Shown piece by piece: positions 36,501 to 48,400 of a DNA stretch of 64,000 nucleotides. Numbering within the stretch: the first letter of the stretch is position 1; every line of letters begins with the position of its first letter. The DNA comes from Manduca sexta. Lineage: Eukaryota; Arthropoda; Insecta; Lepidoptera; Sphingidae. The DNA is taken from contig NC_051130.1 of NCBI RefSeq assembly GCF_014839805.1, positions 2,728,001 through 2,792,000 on the forward strand, in the 5' to 3' direction. The position numbers and the translations under genes are program-made. Under the pieces are notes generated by a model. The model saw only the letters and a program-made list of their open reading frames with translations, was not told where the DNA came from and did no database searches.

Positions 36501-39500
36501 CCCTTTGGCGCTATCTTTTTGTCGTATATGGCTTTCCGTATTGGTTCGTTTAATTTCTGTTGAAACCAAACCGTAATGAGGCGGGAGTAAAAGAAGGTCC
36601 CCAATTCGTAATTCAAGTTCATTAATTAGGGGTTTCCGGCGACCAATATGATGGAGTATGACATGGTCAGAGTAATATCTAATCTTGACAGTAGATTAGA
36701 GCCAGATTACGGTGCATCTACCGTAATTACTTGGATACACTGGTAATAGGTAGGTAACATTTTAATGTAACCTTGCATTTAGAATAGGCAAGCAGTCAAA
36801 TGGATGGACAATTTGGTAATCTGGTTCTCGAATGTAGGCTCACCCAATTGCTAATCATCCCGGTCTTTAGTTTCCCCTACTTTTTTTTTCAATTTAACTG
36901 AACGACAGCGCATTTAACATTGCCTACGTAATTATTGTTTTCTCAAATATATTTCGGAGTACGGTCAGCCAAAAAAGTAGCTGTAAACCTAAACCTTAAA
37001 ATCTATATATTAACTTCAGTCTAAATATATTTTTCCTCTATCTAAAATACGTAAATTCTTTCAATTATACTTTAATTTAGAAAAAACGATTGTTAAAAAA
37101 CACATTTTAAAGACGATTTGATATTTTGAATTTAACATTGTGTGGCTATTTACCTTGAAAAAATATCTGTTGTATTCAAAGTCACTGGCTCCCAGTTTTA
37201 TGGGCGAGTTGAGGAGATCAGGTAGAGTTCGGACGGAAGAGCTCGGCGCTCGCAATAACACCACAATGTTGGCAGAGTATGCCGCGTACAAGATCGTCAG
37301 GGCCACGAACAGAAACAGGGTCACGCATCTACCTGTCAATTATATGCTATTTTTTTTAAAGCGGCGATAACCTATTTGCCTTTGTAACGGACTGCTGCGA
37401 GAAATGTCCGCAGGCTCAAACCCAAGGCATACACCTCTGACTGAAAAAATGATGTGTGTATTCTTTGTGAATTATCGCTTGCTTTAACGGTGAAGGAAAA
37501 CATCGTGAGGGAACCTGCATACCTGAGAAATTCTCTGTGGGAATTTTCGAGGGTGTGTGGAGTCTACCAATCTGCACTAGGCCAGCGTGGTGGACTAAGG
37601 CCTAATCCCTCTGAGTAGTAGAGGAGGCCCGTGCCCGACAGTGGGACAGTATATATAATACAGGGCTGAAAATTTTATTATTATTTGGGAAACAAACATA
37701 ACAACTTTTCCTTTTTTACTTGCACGATAATGTGACTTCACTGCACCTATTAGTAAGTGGAGGGGTGTTTACTAGAATGTCGACTAACGAGAGATGATTA
37801 CCCCTCGGTAGTCAACAAAATTATGCCGGCCTGTTACCTATCAATTATTTCGGAACACTATAATCCGACTACGGTACAGAAGTTCAAACCTGCTGCATAT
37901 CTGGGCTCCAGGTTGCACCCCTGCTGCAGTACAGCACCAATGATAAGAATCAGCACGTCCGCCCAAGTACCGTCTAGCTGAAGAGGATGCTGGAAACAAG
38001 AACAATAACTTTTCTTAAAATTTAAGTAGGTGCAATGAATTTATTTTGGAGTGTCAGCAAAATAACCATTATAGTTAAGTACATACATACATAACATCAC
38101 GCATTTTATCCCCGAAGGGGTATGCAGAGGCGCAACTAGGGCACCCACTTTTCGCCAAGTATGTTCCGTCTCATGATGTGATAGGGGGCGAGCCTATCGC
38201 CATATCGGGCACAAATTCCAGACTCCGGGCTGATACTGAGCAGAAAAACCCAAATATCACTTTGCCCGACCCGGGATTCGAACCCAGGACCTCAGAGCGC
38301 TATTGTACCGGACATGCAATACAACTACGCCACCGAGGCAGTCCATTAATTACTTTATAGTTAAGTATAAAGTAATTAATAGCTTTTCTCGATCCAGAGG
38401 AGAGGAGCAATCAAATTTCGGATCAACTCATTTTTTTATATCGTCACGCTAAGGTGACTACAGTAAGTGTAGTGAGGTCCAATAGAATGCCGAAGTGGAT
38501 GATGAACCCTCGGTAGTTGACACAATTATGCCGGCCTGTTGTTTCTAGATATACACAGGCAAATCCGAGAACGCGACTTATGTGGGCCACTATGTTTGGT
38601 TTTAACACCTTTTGTATGGTAGCCGCTATCCGGACGGATATAAATATATCCTACCACCAGCAAAACATATTCCTTCTAGTAAATTAGACCAAAATTCAGC
38701 GTTAGGATCGGCAATATGTTTCCATGATTCATGTTGCAATCTTTTACTGGATTCCCGTTTACGTGGGACGCTCCAAACACACAAATTTTATGATGGAATT
38801 TGCCATGAACATACTGATTGGAGTCATTGTTTTAGTACATTTCAGTAAGTGTTCTCAGTAATGATAACGTCATTTGGAATATTTATTACGAATGGAATTT
38901 TTGGATGTTACCATTTGAATTACAAGTATTATTTGAACAGAAGGCATTCGAGTTGAAATATTAAACCAAAAGCAAAGTATTTGGTTACTTTTAAATGACT
39001 ATTGAAGAAATCTCTCAGAATTTTAAAATTCATAAGCTACGTACTAAATGCATTATTTGATAGTACTATCAAGAAACAATAATACTAAGACAGACACACT
39101 CACGCCTTTATCCCCGAAGGGATAGACAGAGGCGCAACTGGTGCTCCTACTTTCCGCCGTGTGTATTCCGTCCCGTGATGTGATAGGAGGCGAGCCATCG
39201 CCATATCGGACAAAATTTCCAGACCGACTGATACTGAGTAAAAAAACCCAATATTACTGACCGACCCGGGTATCGAACCCGAGACCTTAACAGTGTAGTC
39301 ATACTGTTATACAATAACGCCACTGAGGTAATCCTACTAATATTATAAATGCGAAAAAACTTTCGCATTTACATCATTCCTCACAAACGTGAGGAATGAT
39401 GTATAGATGTATGTATGTTTTTTCCTCTTTCACGAAAAAAACTACTGAATGGATTTGACTGAAACTTTACAGTAATATTAGTTATACATCAGAATAACAC

Positions 39501-42500
39501 ATAGGCTACAATTTCTAAAGATTTTGTGTAATTTGGTCATAATATAACGATACATGTCAAGTAAGTCGGAAAAAATATCCCGAAAAATTCCTTCACGCGG
39601 GCTAAACTGCAAGCAAAAGCTAGTCTAAGATATTTTAAAATCTAGTTATATTTACTCCAAACTATGGTAGTCTTACCATTCCCATAGTAGCCTCCCATTT
39701 GGAAGTAATATAAAGGAACACGGAACATCCCAGCACACAGATCAGGATTGCCATCCAGACAGTTCCGGTGAATGGTAGCGTGAAGATATTCGAGATGTAT
39801 GCTAGAGGAGGCTCCCTGAAGACGAACCTGACTGCTGTTGAACCTACCATGGCTATGTAGTCTACCACATCCATGCGCTCTTGTGTGAAGATTGTCAGGG
39901 TTCCTGGAAGGTTGTGAGACGTGAGACATTTAAAGATTATACATGCGTTATACTCAAATAAAGCTAAAGAGTTTGTTAATGCGCTAATCTCAAGAACTAC
40001 TACACCGACTTTGATTTTCTTTCAATAATTAGAACCTACATTTCTCTTTGATGCTAAATAATTTTTACCCCGGGAAAATATAAAGCGGGACTTCTATCCC
40101 GAAAAATCTATGTGGGCGAAACCGTGAGTAAAACTAAGTAGATAGGTAACCTTCACTACTAAAGGTCCGAGGCTCAAAAAGCCATTTTATTTTAGAATCA
40201 AAGTGTACCTGCGAATAAGATTCGGATTGTTATATTGAGTTTTCTTTCATTCGGTCTTACTTATAAATGCTTTATCTTTGAAACATTATTATTCACAAAT
40301 AATAATAATAATATCAGCCCTGTATTATATACTTGCCCACTGCCGAGCACAGGCCTCCTCTACTACTGAGAGGGATTAGGCCTTAGTCCACCACGCTGGC
40401 CTAGTGCGGGTTGCTAGACTTCACACACCTTCGAAATTCCTATAGAGAACTTCTCAGATGTGCAGGTTTCCTCACGATGTTTTCCTTCACCGTTAAAGCG
40501 AACGATAAATTCACAAAGAATACACACGTGATTTTAGAAAAGTCAGAGGTGTGTGCCTTTGGGATTTGAACCTGCGGACATTCGTCTCGGCAATCCGTTC
40601 CAACTTCCACACCCAACTAGGATATCGCCGCTCAACAAATAATAAAAACATTATATAGGGGCGTAGAAGAAGAATTCTCGGAATGTGCGCCCCACGCACA
40701 GCGTACTGCAATGTTTTATTTAATCGAAGGGTCTTAAAAGTATGATGATAAACACATTGTTAATCATATTTTATGTACCTATCAAACTAAAAGTCAATAA
40801 ATCTAATGATGCATAAAATATAATGCACACTTCACTAGATAATTTGTTAAAATTAACAACCGTCTGATAGCGACTCACGATGGATTCCGCGCATAATTAA
40901 CAACGTTAATGGTAGGTATGATTTATTGATACAACATTCGGTAAACTGACTAGTCATTCGTCATGCTCTTCAGATAATTATATGATGATCATTATTCGTC
41001 GTCTTTGATCTAAAACTTAAACAGACTTATCAGACAAATACAATTGATATTTCTAGTTTTTTTGGGAGTAGATATTAGGTATTTTAAAATTATAGTCTTT
41101 CATGTGATATAATTAATTTATTCATAGTAATATCAGCGATAGGAGCGAATTTTAATCGTGAAACAATTTTAATCCAAAGAATTATAGAATAATAGTAATT
41201 CTTTATGTAGATATCAGGCCTTTGAGAATATACCTGCGACATAGACATATTTAATATTGAGAACCTGTTTGTCAAACATATTAGTCAAGATATAGATGCA
41301 AGTCTTAGTCTTCTTCAAATCTATACTATTATATAAAGCTGAAGAGTTTGTTTGTTTGTTTGTTTGTTTGTTTGTTTGTTTGTTTGTTTGTTTGAACGCG
41401 CTAATCTCAGGAACTACCAGTCCAAATTGAAAAATTCTTTTTGCGTTGGATAGCCCTTTGTTCGTGGAGTGCTATAGGCTATATATCATCACGCTATACC
41501 CAATAGGAGCGGGGCAGTAATGGCTAATCTCAGGAACTACCGGTCCAAAATGAAAAATTCTTTTGTGTTGGATAGCCCTTTGTTCGTGAAGTGCTATAGG
41601 CTATATATCATCACGCTATGACCAATAGGAGCGGAGCAGTAATGACTAATCTCAGGAACTACCGGTTCGAACTGAAAAATTCTTTTGTGTTGGATAGCTC
41701 TTTATTAGTGTAGTGCTATAGGCTATATATCATCACGCTATGACCAATAGGAGCGGAGCAGTAATGGCTAATCTCAGGACCTATCGGTCCAAACTGAAAA
41801 AAATATTTTTGTGTTGGATAGCACTTTGTTTCTGGAGTGCTATAGGCTATATATCATCACGCTATGACCAATCGGAGCGGAGCAGTAATGAAACATGTTG
41901 CAAAAACGGGGAAAAATTATTAGTTTTGAGAGCTTCCGTTGCGTGCGCTGCGTAAACGGTTAAAGTTATGCAACAATGATGTATGACGGGATTATTCCTA
42001 TTAAAAGTTCTAAAAATATATTATAAAACAAAGTCCCCGCTGCATCTGTCTGCCTGAACGTGTTAAACTCCAAAAACTACCCAACGTATTAAGATGAAAT
42101 TTGGTATGGAGACAGTTTGAGAGGCTCCCGGGAAACTACTACTTTTATAACGGAAAACTTTAGCCTGAAAAATTTTATAACGCGGGCGGAGCCGCGGGCA
42201 AAAGCTAGTAATAAGTAAATTTTAGTTATTAATAAGTAAATTTCTAATACAACCGAATACAAATAATCGCCGATAATTGAATTGATCAAATTATGTGCCG
42301 AATTACGTCGTGTTGAAACACCTGATGTATACAGCCGATGTTTGCCCATCTTGTGTGTAGTGATTAAGGTATTAGCAATACAGTAACCTAAGTTATTAGC
42401 TTAGCTGTTGCTACTGCCAGTATCCTCTTGAAAATACCGCTATTAGATTGTGTATAACTTTTTTAAGAGCGCCCATAATTTTGTTGGTGTTTTCGGATTG

Positions 42501-45375
42501 TAGAGATTTATTCTCTTACTAGCTTTTGCCCACAGATCCGCCCCATGATAAGTTATCCCGGATAAAAAGTAGCCTACAGCATTCAGGAGTAATGTAGCTT
42601 CTTATCAATGAAAGAATTTTCAAAATCGGTTCAGTAGATCCAGAGATTACCCCTACAAACAAAGATACAAACTTTCCTCTTTATAATATTAAGTATACAT
42701 TGAGGTCACCGAGGTCCACTTATTCTGATGGCTTTAATTTTAAATATATACTCACCAAGATCAGCCTCTTTCTTAATCAAGTAGTCGACGACGCCCTGCC
42801 AGTTGCCGTTTTGTCTCTGTACCCCACGTGTGGGTAAACATTAGCTTCTCAGTCGCATTGAGCATCTCGAAGCAGATCTTAACCACCGCGTATGACATCT
42901 TCGATATTGAATCTTGGTGGAGGTTTCTAGAAATATAGTAATGTAAGTATAATTGTGTACATTTAAATAGACCGGCATAATTATGTAAACTGGCAAAGAA
43001 GAAACATCTTTTCAGTCAGCAGTCTATCTGAACCGCACCATACTTACGATCAGGTGCAGCGGAGGCAATTAAAGGTGTCCGTTTAAAAAAAAATAGTTGA
43101 TAAACTAAATTCCTTAAGTCAAAACGAGAATTTTATATAGATGCCTTATACTTTTAGATATTCATGGATAAAGACAGGTATCTTTTTTCGTAACATTTTT
43201 GTCTTTGGCCACATAACATGCCGTCAAAATAAGACATTACTTACTTACTTGTTATTATACGTATATAACTTACATCCATTAACTTGTTTACTATATAATA
43301 AGGTATCTAAAACTAGTTTCTTAAATACTTATGCAAATGATATATATCTTTAATGTATAAATAATAAGTAGATAGTATTTGACCAAGAATTAAATTCTTG
43401 CATATAAAACAGGAACTATTTTAAAATATGATAATATCATGACAGCTCTTATAGACTGGTTGTATTTTGAGCTGTCCCTGAAGTAGCCGATTCCAAACCT
43501 AGAGAAATTATTGTAACGGCAAATATTCATGACCCATTAGAAACTTATATGAAGAAGGTCGCACCTATTTCTTAACACTAGACGTAAGAGTTCAATTGAT
43601 ACCGACTTACTTGTAGATTTGAATTGCCAAGTTTTAAACGGAAAATATAAATGGGGTCAGTGGCGGCCCTACACGATACAAGGCACCAGGCGAAAGCAAA
43701 AAAAAACTGCACGCGGCCCCAGGCGGAGCAAAAAAGTCCTCGGGTTTAAGAGATTCGTAAATAAAGATCCTTCAAGACACCGCGCGAGGACGATGTAAGC
43801 GCGAAGCCCCGTACGGTTGGCCGGTTTGCTTTCCCCTAAGCCTCTGAATGCGGTCATTTGACAACACAATTTTTGACATTTATATTATTTGTAATTTTTT
43901 TATTACGATTCTACTTGGTTATCAGGTTTTTCTAGTAAACCTATAAATATTTTATATTTAACATTGGTCTATAATTTATTTAAAATATTCTATTTTTGTT
44001 TTTCATTACTCACAGTCTATCGTCCAGATGTTTTCTCGTTTCGTTACTATCGGTAATCACATTCACCATGGTTAATGGCTTTCGTTTCAAATCACTTCTT
44101 CTCGTTGATAAAACCTTACTTTTTCTATAATCTTCTGTTACTCCATATTTATCAATTTTCATAGAAATTTTACTTTTATTGGTCTTGGAGTCCAATTCTT
44201 TGTTATTTGTTATTGCTGTGCTGTTGCTTGTATAAACATTACCGTTCGTAAAATATTCACCGTGATTGTGTTCTGTCCAAAAACATCTTTTGTTGTAAAT
44301 AATATTGGAATTAGTAGCTATTTTGTAAGCTGTAAAAGAAATTTGTAACATTAAAAGTTATCAAATCTTAATAGTTATATAGGTCTATACTAAGAATATA
44401 TTATATAAATTAACACGATATCTTGGATAGAACGAATCGTAGATTTTTTTTATTATTTGTTATTGCAACAAAATAAATATTCTTGATCGTAACCGAGGAT
44501 CATTCAGACAATTTCAAAGGTTACTAGATTTAATATAACATCCATGCTACAATCATTATTTTTAAATTGCACATTACCATACTCTGAAACATGGATGAAC
44601 TCTAGATCTCCTATCAAGTTTATTCAAATTGCAAATAACACTATAAGCGCATCTTTAAATTCCCCGACTCCTGCAACTGCCACTTCGTGATCACGAAATA
44701 CATTTCTTATAGAATCAAAACAAGGAAATATTCAAATTCTTACGATGTGGAAATAGAAATAGGCTATAATTTAAGTATTCCGCGTGCGTTGGACAAGAAG
44801 CAAGATAGACAGATTATGCCTTGTAAACGTTTATTGTTTTAATTTAAAACTCGAGGACTTTTGTTCACTTAAAGTAAAAACTCGTTATTTTAAACAATTA
44901 TCAAAAATAATGAAATAACTAATGCTAAGGAATATGCTACTAGTTTGACAAGAATTATCAAGAAATGCAGTCGTAGTATTTATTAAATTTTTCAACTTAT
45001 TTATTTGTAATGTTAGCAACCTAACAAAGGATATTAGCTTCGAACTGCTAAGCTATCGGGAGTTACACGTGTTATTGTGAGTCAACCATAAAAGATAGAC
45101 ATATGCTGTCGTGGGATATTTTTTACATAATTTTAAGGAGAACATTTCCGTCATACATGATTTCTGCGTAGCTTTAACCATTAAGGTTGCACACGCGACG
45201 GAAGCTTAAAAATGGAGTAACTTCTCCCGTTTTCCCAACATTTCCCTTCACTGCTCTGCTCCTATTAATTGTAGCGTGATGAAAAGTATACTATAACCAG
45301 CACAGGAGTATGACAAATAATTGTACCAAGTTTCGTTAAAATCCGTCGAGTAGTTTTTGTTTCTATAACGGTTAT

Positions 45376-45416
<41 letters not shown>

Positions 45417-48400
45417 AATTTTACTAATTGCATTTTTGGCATCAGTATCGATCCCTAATCACCCCCTGATAGTTATTTATTTTGGAAATATATTTCATGT
45501 ACAGAATTGACCTCTCTACAGATTTATTATAAGTATAGATATAGATAAACAACATCGTTTTTCAAATTCCTTATAATGTAAAACACGTGTAAAACTAGTG
45601 TTTCGACGCGTGACGACGATCCAACGATTAGTACAGGACAGGTAATCTGCCAGACACGTAAATAATACGTTTTAAGTGTATTTGCGCAATACAATTACTC
45701 TGGTGTTTATAGTATTTTGCTTCCTGGAACACTTTCCGCATCACCTACGGCATATCGAATTTGTATGCAACTATATGTCGAGATAATCTAAGTATTCCCT
45801 AAAGCAGCGGTCGGCAACCTTTTGATAGACAAGGGGCACAAGGTGGCAAAATTAAGTAAAGGCGGGCCACACGTAAAATATTAACCCTAGATGCCTAACA
45901 TACATACAATTGGTCGTATCTAATACTATAAGAATCTTTGTTCTGACATAGGTACTGATTTACAGGACTTTGTGTTTCGTTTGATTATTTGAAGGCAGAT
46001 GCGCGTTCTCTAGACGCGCTTACTCTTTATTTAAAACATCTATACATAAAAATCACGTCGTTTTGCCGGCCGCTGCTTGACCGACTTGCTTTAGGGCCTA
46101 AAGCATTGGTTTTTAAAATGAGGAGCGCGTAATGTATATTTTGCCAATCAAGTTCTATCCCATGGGAACAGTTTTTTTTCTCTATGAAAGGTACCACATG
46201 TGATTTTTTTATGCCTGGCAAAGTATATGCAAAATTTCATCATATCCGGTTTGAGTATTAAAAACGTGAAGACGTAACAAATAAACAAAATCATTATTAA
46301 AATTAGTTAGGATATATGGTGAGACCCTGGGTTTCCTCTGCCTTGAATTAAGGAGAAGGAGGGCGTGGGCATTTCTATTGTAAACGACAGGATGTCGAGG
46401 CAAACAATATTTTGGGAACCTTGCTCTTGTCTCATTATTGCTAAAAAATAGCAACGAAACAGAATTTCAAAGCCTAGCCCGAGCAAACGTCCTTGAGCAT
46501 TAATTCCATACATCTACGCTGCATAGCTGGCCAGGCCTGGTTGGCCTAGCGCGGTAGGCAGACTTACATGTCAAAACAGTTGTCGAGAATTCTAAGATCA
46601 TTTTCGCATATTTAAAAGACAAGTTTCTTATTTTATATGAATTACTTTTTGACTGTACATGTAAGTGACTGGTAATAAATGTCACCTTTAATCGGTATTT
46701 TTTGCTAATAAAAAGAGGTCAGACAGGTGACCTTCTAGCGACCTGACTAGGAAATGGATAAGAATTTGTCAACGCCCGTTTTTGTTTACGGATAAAAAGC
46801 ATTTGACACCTTTCGAAAGCTGTCAAAACATTAAAAGAACCGTCTGATTGATGGAAAAAAATCATGTTGAATTGATAACCTCCCCATTTTTGAAGCCGGT
46901 TAATATACATTAAGTAGCAGAGATTTTGTACCATCAGGTGCAGTGACGTGATTCTGCCGTGTCCGTAAAAAAAAAGATGAAATAAAAGATAAAAAAAAAA
47001 AGATTTGTATTTGTCTCTAATAGGGGCTGGAGTTATCAGTTTTGACCTTATGGATGAAATAAACTGACCAAGCCAGTGATTCATTTGTAACTCTGCCTAT
47101 CCTCTCGGAGTGTAAGTCTGATTGTCATTAAATTTATAACAGATTGTCTCGGTGGTGTAAGTAGTTGTATTGCGTGCGCCGTATGCTCTCCTAGGTTTTG
47201 GGTTTGAATGCTTGGGTCGAGCAACGATTTTGGGTTTTTCGGCTCAGTGTTGGCCCCGAGTCTATAATCTGCTTACATCTCTGCCTACCACTTAGCGGAG
47301 AAAAGCGTGATGTGTATCTGTGTGTGTGTGAGTGTGTGCTTACGACCCTTTACACAGGCAAATCTGAGAAGTTAGTTATAAAATAACAAACGTCCTTTTA
47401 CATCCGACGCAGGAAAGAGGCAAAATCACTGCAAGGTCGCAGAATTTAAATGTATTTTTCGCAGTTTCTGTTTTGTTTATAGTTAAACATGTGACAAATC
47501 GTATGTATAATTAAATTGTCTATAAATAACGCATTTTTTCCTCTATACAACTATAATATGTCATGAATGTAAAACGATATTTTAAACAGATTTTTGCTAT
47601 CGGTACGTATTGCGTCTGAATACGTCGGCATTACTTTACTTATATAGTCTGACTATAAAAATTAAAAAAACCCTTTCGGTGCGCCACTTGTTAACCGACT
47701 TCAAGAAAAGGTTCGCAATTCAACGTGTATTTTTTATGTTTGTTACATCGGAACTCGGTCAGTTTTCATTTTAAAGTTAACGTTGTCAGAACCAAAAAAT
47801 ATTTCTATATTTTACCATAACCTGGCAAGATTCTTTTTTTCTTGGTCAGGCTATACTTAAATTGTTATTCATTGTAGATATCAACACTCTACAAGACCGC
47901 AGTTCTGTCCTCGGCGCGTTCCCCGTCCCCCTCGACCCTTCCAGTAATTCCGACCCGCGGGCTGACGAATAATTTTTACGGACAGTTGTTAGTACTAATA
48001 GTTCCGACTCACGTGCTGACAAATACGATAGTGGATAGTTGTTATAGGCTAATCCCGTCATCGCTGATGTCTCCATTCTCTTCCAGTGATCGTTCTGAGC
48101 CGAGGTTCATAACCTTTTAGTGGGTTGCCCTCAGGATGGTCACTTAATTTCTAAGGATTGCGTTCGCCTAAAGCGCTTATCCAAAAGTTCAGTGTTTGTA
48201 AAAGACAACCCTAGTCTGGCTAACAAACGTATAGGCGGGGAAAATACCAATGTGGTTTCGATTAGTAAAATTTTAAAAATATTCGGAGTAAAAAAATAAA
48301 TGCCTATTTTAGGAACCATAGTCCATGTATTTTTATATATTCCTGTTGAATACTCGTAGATTTTACCTTACCTTCCATAAATAAAAACCCGTATCCAACT

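Noticed and set aside
47198..47386. Frame with Cys-rich end
   Set aside because: It lies on a SINE family B fragment and a GT-rich stretch.
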